From NCBI GenBank assembly GCA_025331125.1, contig JAOALB010000069.1:62001-126000 (forward strand): 64,000 bases of DNA, in the 5' to 3' direction. Shown one piece after another: positions 1 through 12,536 of this stretch (position 1 is its first letter; the number at the start of each line of letters is the position of its first letter). The DNA is from Mycogone perniciosa. Taxonomy: Eukaryota > Ascomycota > Sordariomycetes > Hypocreales > Hypocreaceae. The notes below the pieces were generated by a model. That model saw nothing but the letters and a program-made list of their open reading frames with translations, had not been told where the DNA came from and ran no database searches. Made by a program: the position numbers and the translations under genes.

Positions 1-445
1 CTATTCTATAAATTCATTTATATAAAAGTAATAAACTTATATTAAACCTTATTTATATATAGCTTCTAGGAAGCTGTATATAATATAGTAATAAAGAAAT
101 AATTAAAAGTTTAATTAAGTTAATAATAGATAAACAATTAAATTATAACTAATCTAATAGCTAGAAAGCTATAAAATATCCAGTGTATATACAGTTAATA
201 TAAAATTAATTGTATAAATAATAGCTTTATTTTCTATAATAGTCCTCCGATTAAATAATAGGAGTATAGCGGCAGAATTAGGTTTATAGCCTTATTCCTA
301 TTTTCTGCAAAATTTATTTATATAAGAAATCGGCTAAATTAACTTACAGCTATATAAATAGGAAACTATTCTAATTAGACTTTTTATAATAGCTATTATA
401 GCTATTATATTAAGTCTAAGGTAGGCGGGATAGCTGGTCCTAGTT
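1..445. other. AT-rich RIP-degraded DNA left of element C
   Basis: AT-rich sequence with stop codons in all frames. It lies immediately outside the left LTR of element C. I could not match it to the missing 5' part of element B, which would be expected if C had simply inserted into B. No gene is visible. Confidence 0.6.
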
Positions 446-838
446 TATTAGGGGTAACTAATATACCCAATACACTTACACTCCTTTTTACTAGCCTACC
501 TAAAAAAAGTTAGTTACTTATTTAAGCAACTACTAGACTAGGAAAGCGTAAAAGTATAAAGATTAAACAGATAGACCTAGTTTAATAAAACACTAACCTG
601 CATTCTCTTTTAATATATTACTTTACTTATAATTTTATAGCTAATAAAGTATAAAAAAGTAATTATTAGTTATTTATAGCTGCAGATATTATAATTAAAT
701 AATTTATAGTATCTTTTAGTCCTTATATTACTTAACTGCAGCTTTATAGTTCTATTAAAAGCCCGGATTCCTGTGCTTTATTTAGGTTATTATTAGTATA
801 TATATATATATACTTAAAGTATTAATCCCCCTTTAATA
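446..838 (+). repeat. Left LTR of element C (393 bases)
   Basis: Direct repeat of 12144-12536, of identical length. It should begin TGTTAGGGG and end TCGACA. Here the start reads tattagggg and the end tttaata, which are RIP-type transitions. The outer (left) part keeps more C and G than the matching part of the right copy. Confidence 0.85.
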
Positions 839-3800
839 AAACTGGTAACTAAAATAAAGGGAAACCTCGGGGATTGTGTCCTAGGAAGTAATTACTAAAG
901 GCACTTTTATACTGCCACTAAGACCTACCTTTATTTAACTACTAATAGAATTATAGGCCGACTTTAGTAAATCTTTAGGCAAATGTAAAACAGTTAGCTA
1001 AAAGAAATAGCCTAAAAGCCCTTTATTGCAGCCAGTTAATATAAATTAATATAATACTTGTTTCTGAAAATATAGGTTATTTAATTGCAATTTCTAAAAT
1101 ATAGGAATTAGGATTAGTTAACTTAAATGTAATGCGCTAAAATATAATAAAACAGTAAAATCTTAAAAAACTATTAGCCTCTAAAACCTGTTAATAAAAG
1201 GTTAAAGAGTTAAAAGAAATTATTAAAAGACTAGTTAATATAATAAAAGTAAATATATAGATTAAATAATTAGCTTTATATAATATAATTCCCTTTAAAT
1301 TAATAATATACTATTATAACTTTTATTTCGCTTATAATGTAATAAGTTAATCAGTAAAGCAATTATAAAGAACTAGTAAAAAATAGATTAGTTATTTAAT
1401 CTCCTGCTATAAAGATTTTATTTTAATTTTATTACCTTTTTTAGCTAAATTATCTTTAACTTTTAATAAAAATACTATTATTATTACTTTTATAATTATA
1501 TATATATAAATTACCTTTACATATATTAAAACTACTTAAAAAAGACTTAAAAGGATAATAATTTAATACTGCGAGACGAATATTAATAAAAGAAACTATC
1601 CTTGAAAGAACAGCTCATTCTATTATTTTAAATAAATCAATAAAACGCTTTTTTATTACAGAAAAGCTTTTTACTTCAAAGGAATACTTTACTGCAGCCC
1701 TTTCATTAAAAGAATATATCTTTTTTTTACTTAAAGTAGGAATACGCCTATAAAGGCTAAGCATTTAAATTAAATAACTTAAACTAGTAAAATAAAAAGC
1801 ATTTTATTATTAAAAGACTATTTAATTAAAACTCTGATAATTTATTTTAATCCTGAAAAAAGGAATTAAAAGTAAATAAATAACTTTTAATTATTAAAGT
1901 ACTAGATATAACCTTTTCCCTAAAACCGCGATTAAAGGAATTATTTAATTATATACCTAGCCTAATATTAATACCCTTTAAATCTATTAAAATAGAAATT
2001 AGGGAAAAATTAAGTCTTTTAGCAAATAATAGGAAAACACCTTTTTAAGAATTCCTTTTCTTTACTTAGGCTTTTAAGAATATTTAAAGGATAAAGCGAT
2101 TTATAAAGATTAATTTTATAAGTAAATTTAATAGCGAAAATATATTTTAATTTTTAAAGAACTATAAGTAAAAGATAAAAGATTAAGGAATTTTAATAAA
2201 AAGTAAAAGGAGATATTTAAAACTATTTATAAAACTAAAAAAATAAAAAACAGTTTAAATCTTTATTAAAGAAAGTGTTAGCTAAAATAAGGTTAAAAAG
2301 GAGCTTATATAGCATTATAAATAATATAATAAAGAATAATTAGAGTTATATACTATACAGCTTTAAAATCTTTATTGCTATAAGCCTATTAAAATATAAT
2401 TTGCGATAAATTAATTACTTTAATATTAATACTTTTATTAAAAGCTTAATAACGAAATTAAAAGGCAGTTATACTATATTCCTATAATATTACTAAAGTA
2501 ATGCTATTAAAGCTACTTTAATTAATAATAGCCTTTAAAGAGATTAAAGAAATTAATAATCTTAAGGAATTAATATACGTTAAGGTCTAGATACTCTTTT
2601 ATAATAAAACACTTATAGAATTTAATATTTAAAAAGCCTATTTTCGAGAATTTATAAAGATATCTTTCGAAACTAGGTATATATTTAATTTGTTTAAGTT
2701 AAAGATAAACTTAATTTTAAAAAAATAAAAGGAATAGTAGTTTAAGCCTGCAGAAATAGCTATATCTTTATAGCTTAAAGATTAAATAAACACTTTATTT
2801 AAAAGATTTGATAAACTAGCAATTTAGCTTTTTAATTAAAAAAGAAAAGTAATTAATTTAAAAAAAAGAGAGTAATATTATATTACTACTAGTAATTATA
2901 AACCTAAATAAAGACTTTTTACTTTAATAATTACTATTAATAATATTAATATAATAGACCCTTTATATAATAAAATACTATACTTTTTCTTTTACTATTA
3001 CTTAAAAGCAGTTGCAAATATAAAGTATTATTAATATTATATAAATAAAGGCTATTTTCTTTAAAACTATACTAAACTAGCCTATAATAAAGACTATACG
3101 TTTATAATATATAACTTAAAGGTAAAGATAGTTTAGGTAGGCCTATAAAAAACCTTAATCCTAGCTTGACTTATTATAGTAATTATAACTATTAGAACCT
3201 ATATATAAAAAATACTAGCGCTTTAAATAAAATTGTTTAAAGCTTAAAATAAAGTCTCGCTAAACTTATTTTTTACAAAAAAGATAAAACCTAGCTTCTT
3301 TAATTAAAAAGTAAACTACTATAAAATTAAATTCCTTTATATAGTTTATAAAAAAATAAAGTATAAGGAGATATTTAAAATTAAACTATTATAAATATTA
3401 AATATAATCCCTGTAAAGGGATTAATAATAAATATGATATACTTTATAGGTGAAGATTAAATAATTAATAGTAGATAAGGTAGTATAGCTGCGGAAAGGA
3501 TTAAAGATATCTCTATAAACCTAACTAAGGCAAATTCCTTTAAAGACCCTTTAAATAAATATAATTAAAACTGCTTAACTATAGAATTATTTAATTAGAC
3601 TTTCTTTATTAACTTTATAGTTAATAGAGGATAAAAGTGTATTTAAATAATTAATAAAGCAGATAAATAAGCTAAGGAGGAACTATTACTGCTTTAATTA
3701 AAGCAGCTAATTAAGAAAAAGTAACTATATTTAAACCCTATACTTATAATCTGAAAGACTATACGATTTAAATTATAATACAGTAAAGATAGCGGAATTA

Positions 3801-6800
3801 AAAGGACTAGGAATAGGGATAAATTACTAGGAGTAAAGTAAACTAAAATATTAATCTAAGCTATATTTCTAGATAATACAATTAAAGCTTAAAACTAATA
3901 CTCTTTTAAATACTATTCTGAAATTTATAAATACTTTAAAAGTAAACTTAATTATAAAATCCTAAAGAATTGCTAAAATATAGTTTTATAGAAAAGCTAA
4001 TTTAACTATTTTTAAACCTGCTTTATATTAAATAATATCTTTCTCTGCCTATAAATATCTTTTAAAAAAAGAACTATTAAAAAGATTAGATAAAATAATT
4101 ATATATATAAAATTAACTATATAAACTATTTAATTACTATAAAACTAACCCTTTAAAGTTATACCTTTATAATCCCTATATATAAAGGGATTTCCAGTTA
4201 AAGAATTAATTAATTTTAAAAACCTAAATATTTCACTATTATTAAAAGTATACTTTTATAAGCTAAAATAATTATATATTACTATTAACTATAAAGTAAA
4301 TTAAAAATAAAGATTCATAATATAAATTAATATAGTTTAAGTAAAAAGAATCTTTAAATATTTATAAAACTTACTGCAGATATAAATATAACTAAAATAA
4401 CTTAATAGTATATTTATTAAAGCGCTTATAGACTTTAAGTTAAAAAGAAATATTATTTTTAATTAATTAGCTATAAAGTATAGTTTAAAGGTATACCTTT
4501 ATTAAGTAATTAGCATTATATTTAATAATAGATAAATAAATATAATTAAGGAAACTATTATTTAGGTAGATATAGGCAATATATAGATAGTAGCCAGATT
4601 CTATATTGTATTAAATAAAGTCTTTATACCCTTTATCTTTAAAATACTATTTATTTAAGCGGTATAGTTAATAGTTAATTATATATTAAAGAATAAAGAT
4701 TTATATATAAAATATAAAATAGGAAATATTTAAGTTATTACGTTAGCGATAAAAGCTATTTATTAGGAATATAAAATAAAAGTATTATCTAATTTAAAAT
4801 TAAAATAAATATTAACTTTATAGCTAAGTATAAAGTTAATAAAATAAAGAAAAGCTTAAAAAACCTTTAGTTTACTTTTAGGGAAGAGGTCCTATATTAA
4901 TTATTAAAGTAAGCTAAAAAGGATTTAATTTTGCTGGTATTAGCTAATAATCTAAAAGATTAAATAAAAGCGATAAAGAAAATAGTATAAAAGTTTAAAT
5001 ATATAGAGGATTAAAGGAAAAGATCTTAAAAGAGAGTATAAAAATATAAGCGGATTAGAACTAATACTATATATAAAAAGAAAGGCGTAAAAATCTATTT
5101 AGTAAATAATATACTATTTAATAGTTTTATCCCTTTTAAAAGTCTTTATTAAAAGTAGAAAAAATAAAATAAAGTAAAAGATAACTTAGACTTTAACGCC
5201 CTTTTCGCTAACTATATTACTTTAAAATTCTTATTTATTAAAACTAAATTAAACTTTATATTAGACCGACTAGCTATAATCTTCAAAACAGTAAAACGGA
5301 AATTAATAATAGAAAAAACTGCAATTTTAATATAGATCCTGAAAAATAGAAAAATAGCACTTTCTTAAGATTTTATAGAATATAAAAAACTAGATCTTAA
5401 AATTACCTTACTATAGACTATTTATATAGTAAAATATAATACCTAGCAGAGCAGCAGTATCTTGATTTTTAAAGGGATAGAAAAGAAGGTAGTTAACTTA
5501 CTGCGAATCTGCATTAAAAAAGGCCTTTTAAAAGAGGGCTATAAGCTATACAGGAATTTATTCTTTTTAATATAAAAAAAAGATAATAACCTTTACTTTA
5601 TTAATTTTATTACGTAAATAAATAAAGTAACTATTAAATATGCCTTTATCCCTTTAAGCGCTAACTAATTTAATAAAGATTTTATAGGCTATATAATACT
5701 ATTATTACTAGACTTTTTTTTAAAATATAATTAAATCCCTTTTAATAAAAAAATGAAAATATAATTATATTTATAAGCTTTATTAGCCTTTTAAAATACT
5801 ATACCCTTTTAATAGGTATTATAAATTTAATAGTATAATTTTAATATACTATTTTGCAGATACTATTTAATTTTATATTTACAGTTTATTAATTATTTTT
5901 AGATAATATTGCGGTATAAGGATTAAAATCTATATATAATAATAAAAAAGTAATTCTTAAAGTTTAATGCTATATTTTAAAGTATTTTCGGAATCTAGAT
6001 AGAACCTTTATTCATATTAAACTGTTAGGATATACTATCTCGGCTATAAAATTAATTTTTTGTTAAAAATTAGCCGAGTTAGTGGGATATTTATATAGTA
6101 TAAAGGGATAGTAACCAGTAACTAGGAAAATTATTAAAATTAAAGAATAAAAGAATTATAAAACTATTAATAAAGTTTAATCCTTTTTTTAGTCTAGTTA
6201 ATTATTATAAATGCTAAATTAAATACTTCGCCTAAATTATAAAGCCTTTAACTAGTTTACTAAAGAAAAATGCCCTTTAAAAATAAACTAAAAAGCAGCA
6301 GTAAACTATAAATAAGTTTAAAGAATTTATTACCTCTACTTTAATACTAGTAACACTAAATATAAATAAAAGATATAGGAAAGTAATCTTAATAGTTAAC
6401 ACTAGTATAATAGGCTAAAAGGCAGTTTTAATATAGGTTATAAAAAGGAAAGCACACTTAATTTAATATAAAAGCAGGTATTAGCTTTTATTATAAATAA
6501 AGTATAATACTATAAAAAAAAAGTATAAAGCCTTACTTTAAGCCTTTAAAAGGCTATATACTTATATTTATAGACTTTTATTTATATTAAAAATAAATAT
6601 AAAAATAGTTATTAATTAAATCAATAATAGAATTAATAATATCTTTAGTAGGTATATAATTTAATAAATTAGCTATATCCTTTTTTTTAACTTTATAGTT
6701 AAATATATTTTAAAGAGAATACTATAGCGGACGCTTTATTTTATAAACTAATAACTGCTATAAATAAAGTTAAAGCTAAGAAAAAAAGGGACTTAAAAGA

Positions 6801-8545
6801 TTTTATAAATATATATTTAGGCATGATTTTATTTATATTATTAAGAGAAAAGTATAGTAAAGAATTTTAATAAATTGCGCAATACCTTTAAATAATATAA
6901 AGACTATTTAATCTTTTAGCTATAAACTTTTAATAATTAAAAAATAAAGCTAAAAGATTCTATATAAAAGATAAAAGGTTATAAGCTAAACTAATAAAAT
7001 ACTACTATTAGCCTATATTTATCTTTAATACTTTAATTATAAAGAAAACAGCTATTTAATAGTATTATATAAAAATAAGTTATAAAAGATAAAAAGTAAC
7101 TTTTTATTTTTTAAAAGAAAGATATTAATAGCTATAGATATAAAATAATATATATAAAGCTATTATATTATACCTGTAATGTTAAGGCTTTAACCTATAC
7201 TATCCTAGAGAACTGGCTATAGTAATAAAACTAATTAAGCCTATAGAGAAAGTTTATTTTAATATTTAATATATTTTAAGCGACTATAGATATATTTATG
7301 TATTTAAAGGAAGATATAACTTTTATAGATAAATAAAAGTGGAACTTATATTAACTTTATTATTTGCAGTAATAATAAAGTTTACTTTTATATAAATTTA
7401 TTAATTTAATATAATAATTTAGGCTTTTATAAATAAAAGACTTAAAATAAAGAAAATGCTTTTATAGGTATTAATTAATTTAAAAGTTAAGATTATTTAG
7501 ATATTAATATATAACCTAAAAGCTAATTCTTTTATAAAAGTTAGTTATTAAAGCTTGATATTAATACTAGTAAAAATAGCCAGACGCAATAAAAAGTAGT
7601 TCCAGAACTTAAATAAAGCAATTATAGCTGATAAATGTATTATAAAGGGCTTAATAAGATATTCTATATTCTATTTACTATTTAGCTAAAAACTGATTTT
7701 CCCTTTAAAAGTAAAACTGCTTACCTGGCAGCTAATTAACTAGGATAAAGTCTATATAGTAAAAGATTAATTAAGAGTATATATCTATATATTAAAAAGG
7801 AAAAAGGAAAATATAAAAATAGTTTAAGTAAAAGTAATAGTGTTTTAATAAATATTAGTTAAAAGGATAGATATTAATAATTAATATTTTCTGCAGAAAA
7901 TAACTAAGCCTCTCCTTTTAAATAACTTTATCCTACTTTATAACGCAAAACGCTAAAAGCACCTCTTTAAAAACGTAAAGTTAAAGATATATTAGCTAAA
8001 TCCTTTTAAAATTAAATTTTAAGTAAAAGTAATAAAAGCTTATAGGCTAAAAATATTAAATAGGATTCTATTTAATAAGATTTACTTAAAAGAGCATTTA
8101 AAAAGATTTATAAAAAATAAATTTAGTTAATAAATAGCTAAAAATAATAAAAAGGCTTTTAAAAATAAAAGCTTAAAGGCAGGTAAAGATTTATTTAAAA
8201 GTAAAATAGTTAATAAAATAATAATTAAAATCGCTAATAATTAAGAATTTAATAAACTTTTTAGTAACTCCCTGGCCACTAAAAGAATATATAGCTTATA
8301 AAATTAAATAATCCAGCTAAAAACTAAAGGATATATTTATAGATTAAAGGAAAAAGAAATATATTAACTAAAATATAATCCCCTGCTATACTTTAAAGTA
8401 GTAATTCTTAAACTAGATAATATAAAATTAAATAATTACCTTTATATAAAGGATATATAAATAAAAGTAAACGGTAATATTTTTAAAAACAGTGATTAAA
8501 TACTATTTTTAAAGGGGAGGAGATAGCTGCTAAATTAAAATTTAC
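839..8545 (+). pseudogene. gag-pol remnant of element C
   Basis: Continuous RIP-degraded sequence carrying a gag-like zinc knuckle (about 3029-3070), then reverse transcriptase/RNase H traces (about 5900-6600). A purine-rich stretch follows at about 8510-8535. Stop codons (TAA/TAG in place of CAA/CAG/TGG) are too dense for any product. The order gag, RT, RNase H fits Gypsy-type elements; integrase is not individually recognised. Confidence 0.5.
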
Positions 8546-11500
8546 CCCTTTTACTTATAAAAAATATAATTTAATTATACTATAAAGAAAAGAACTATAG
8601 AATTAAATAGTTTATTAATTACTTTACTTATATTAATTATTTACTTTTTAATAGTAAAAGCTAAAATAAATTTCTAAACCTGCTAAATTGCTTAACCCTT
8701 TACTTTTTTATCCCCAGTAAAATAAAAAAAGTCCTTTATAAAATAAAAGGCTATTAAAGGATTAAAATAATTAAAGATTACTAGCTTAATAAAAGTAGGC
8801 GCTTAATCTTTTTTAAAGAAAGTAATAGCTATACTTTAATCGCTTTATTAAAGTTAATAGTTAAAAAGATATTGCTAAGTATATAAAAAGGCTTTAAACT
8901 AAAGGCAATTTAAATAGTCCCTTTACTAAAAGCCTAGAATAAAGATAAAGTTATAAAAAGGGAATAGGATATACTTTTTAGCAGCTATAACAGTAATAAA
9001 CTAAGTTTAAAGGCACCCTTAACAGAAATAAAAATTACACTGCCTATAAAATAATATAAATAAGACTTTAATATACTTGATTTGGTTAAAAAAAAATAAA
9101 AGAATTACTTATAAATATATAAAATCTCTGTTAAAATATAAAGTAATTTAAGCATTTTTCTTTTAATAGTATATATAATGTTTTGAAAATAAAATTAAAA
9201 ACCTTTAAAGGTATAGCGCTAAAAGTATTCCTTAACAGTATAATCTTTTATAAAGGATAATAAAAATAAAGATAATAAAAATAAAAGGGAAAAAGTAATT
9301 TTTAAATAAATTAATAAATTTAATTAATTAATATTTATACTATTAATAATTTAAATAATAAAATACTTTTAAATTTAAAGAGAGTTAAAGTAAAGATATC
9401 GATTAAATAATACCTATTTATTAAAGCTTTATTTAAAGTAAACAGTTAAATAAAAAAGTAAAGCTAAATTTAACCCTTTTAAAATAAAAAAATCTTTTTA
9501 AAAGTCTTTTTACTTATAATAGGCATATTAATAAAGTTAACTATCTTAGGCAATTAATAATAGCCTTTTTTAACAGGATTTCTTTTAATTAAATAATAAA
9601 ATAAAGAAAGGAAAATAAAGTAAAAAAAAAAGAAAAAAAAAAGAAAAAGCAAATAAATTATGAAAGGTTACTTTAAAAAAGCAGTAATTTATATATAATA
9701 AAGAAAATTACTTTATATACTAAACTATATACTTAAGCCTATAAAAAAATAAAAAATAACGCTATACTTTTTTTCCTTTTTTTTCTTTTACCTATTAAAA
9801 ACCTATTTTATATTAGCCTAAATATTACTTTTAGTTTAAATTTTATTTTGTAACTATTTAATTTTACTTAATCCTTTATCCTTTTTACTGTAATATTTTA
9901 TTTAAAAAAAACCTGCACTCTTTTACTTTATTATTTTAATTAATAAAAAGTAAATTAAAAACTTTACTCTATTATTATATTAGCTAAATATCCTTTAACA
10001 GCACTAGCAATTTCTTTAAGCTAAATAAATAAAACCTCGCTAATAGCCTACTTATAAGCTAATACAGCTATTAAATAATATAAATTTACCTTTAATTTAA
10101 TTAATATATTAATAGTTACCTATAGCTGCCTATTAATAAATTAATTATTTAAAGTATTTTATATTATAATTAACTCTTTTAAATATTAGATATTAAAAAG
10201 CCTATATAGACTTTTTATATTACCAATATCTATAATTTTTTATTTAACCTTTCCTGTAAAAACTAGGCAGTAAATTTCAACTTAAATGCAATACCTTATA
10301 TACTAGTAAAAAGACTATTAATAATAAAAGCTGCTTAAATAGAGATTTTAATACCTTAAAACGCTTTTAAAGGTATAGCTGCTTTTAATTAAATAATACT
10401 TTAAGCTTTCAGGATCCCTAATAACCTATAATACTTTTAAAACTTTATAAAAAAAAGATAAATCTTTATAAAGTTTATTTATTTTCTTTAACACTAATAT
10501 ATTTATATTTTCACTAAATATAAATACTTTTACTACTTTAACTTTAATAAATATAACTGTAAATACTATATATAATAATTCCTTAACCTATAGGCCTATA
10601 TACTTAAAAAAGCTAAATTCTTTAATTTATTTAACTTTTATATAATTTTATATATATAATAACCTAAATTTAATAAGTGCAGCTATTTAAGCCTATTCTA
10701 GATTTAATAAATACTTTAAAGATTTATTAGTATTAAATTAAATTAATTAGTAAAACCTTTAAGTAAAGTCTTAATTTCCTTTAACTTTAAAAAATACAGG
10801 ATAATTAATTCAAAAAGGTTTAAAATTTTACTTTAAAATTAATACTCATACCTATACTTTAGGAATTTAGCTAAAAGCTATATAAATATAGTTTAGGTTT
10901 TATATTAAGCGATAAGCGTAAATAAATTTACTATTATAAACTTTAAAGTAAAGATAAAGGATATGCTGCCTTTCTTAATCAAGTATTATATAATTAAATT
11001 AAATTAAATTTAATAGGCACCTTTAAAGATAATTTATAGAAAAAATATAATAAAGATTAATAGTTAATATTTAGTAAACTTTAAAGTACTAGTAAACAAC
11101 TTTATAAAGGAGAACTATTTAATCTGCTATAATAATAGTTTCTTTTAGTAAGTTATTTTTTTAGTATTATATAAATAAACTAGGATATAATATTTATAGT
11201 CGACTTTTAAGACTTAACCTTTAACTTTAACTATACCTATACTTTTTATTATATAGCTTAATTAACTACAGTAAAAAAAAAGGAAATTATTCTCTTTAGC
11301 TTTATAAACTAGACTAGTAATAAAAAAATAAACTAATACAGTTAGCCTAGCTATATAAGCAGTATTTATAGTAAAAGTAATAATAAAATTAATAATTAAA
11401 AGTAGATTTATATACTTTTTAATAATATTATAATTTATAGGACCTTTATTAATTACACTAATACTATTAAAAGGTATTAAAGCATAAAAGAGGATTTAAC

Positions 11501-12143
11501 CTCTTTTAAGAAAATAATAGTTCTTTTAATAAATTAAAGGATAATTAAGACTTAAAAAAGGAAAAGGTTTTAAAAGTAATTATAGAATTTAATTAAAGGG
11601 CAATTAAAAAGATAAAAAGGGCTTTATAAAACTAGGTAAAAGAGGATAGGCTATAATAGTAGCTTTTACAGCAGTAATAGGGAAAACAATGCCTTAAGAT
11701 CCCTAAGTTTAGCGAATTATAGCCTTAAATATATACTGCAGTTTAACTCTGCTAGGATTAATAGATAGATTAGCTTAAAACAATATTTAAAATTAAGTTT
11801 ATATATTTACTTAAATAACAGGATAATTAATATAAAATAAATAAATAGCAGTTTAAAATACTTAGTAATAAATATAAATTACTAAAATAAAACTATTTTA
11901 TTATAATAGTTTTAATATAAAAAGCATAACTTAATATAAATTAAATATAGGGATATTAATAGTATATATAATAGTAACTTTATTTTTAGTTTTTTTTTCT
12001 TTATAATACACTCTTTTTATTATTTCTTTATATTATTAATACTTATTTTAAAGGATTATTATAGTAGTAGTAAACGGATTAATAGGATAAGTATCTCGTT
12101 AAAATTTACTCTTTTGATTTGCAAATACTTATAGGGAGGGTTT
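8546..12143. other. Unassigned RIP-degraded sequence inside element C
   Basis: About 3.6 kb of AT-rich sequence between the pol-like part and the right LTR. It has a lysine-rich/A-rich patch near 9600-9660 and a coiled-coil-like charged pattern near 11480-11700 in the plus direction. It could be a second gag-like frame, an extra gene of the element, or a nested insertion. No frame is open. Confidence 0.4.
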
Positions 12144-12536
12144 TGTTAAAGGTAATAAATATACTTAATATACTTACACTCCCTTTTACTAGCCTATTTA
12201 AAAAAAGTCAGTTATTTACTTAAATAACTATTAAATTAAAAAAGCATAAAAGTATAAAAATAAAATAAATAAACCTAATTTAATAAAACATTAACCTGCA
12301 TTCTCTTTTAATATATTACTTTACTTATAATTTTATAGCCGATAAAGCATAAAGAGGTAACTATTAATTACTTACAGCTGCAGATATTATAATTAAATAA
12401 TTCGCAGTTTTTTTTAATCCCTATATTATTTAACTGCAGCTTTATGGTTCTATTAAGAGCGCGGATTCCCGCGCTTTATTTAGGTTATTATTAGTGTAAA
12501 TATATATATGTTTAGAGTGCTAATCCCCCCTCGACA
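12144..12536 (+). repeat. Right LTR of element C (393 bases)
   Basis: Direct repeat of 446-838. It begins TGTTAAAGG and ends TCGACA, the canonical TG...CA LTR ends. Its inner (left) part is more RIP-mutated and its outer (right) part keeps CG-containing words such as gcgcggattcccgcgc. Confidence 0.85.

Larger units (their letters stand above)
446..12536 (+). mobile_element. Element C: RIP-inactivated Gypsy-type LTR retrotransposon
   Basis: Two direct copies of a 393-base LTR bound this element, and a purine-rich tract (about 12128-12143) precedes the right LTR, so it reads on the plus strand. No open frame of 60 codons survives. Traces remain despite the decay: a zinc-knuckle spacing pattern at about 3029-3070 (Cys/His codons turned into TAT, spacing X2-X4-X4) marks the end of gag. 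Around 6236-6550 there is a reverse-transcriptase thumb to RNase H pattern. The internal part is about 11.3 kb, long for Gypsy, and 8.5-12.1 kb is unassigned, so a further insertion may be buried there. No direct target duplication was found: flanks are tagtt and aacta, which are reverse complements. Family assignment is inference from eroded motifs. Confidence 0.75.
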
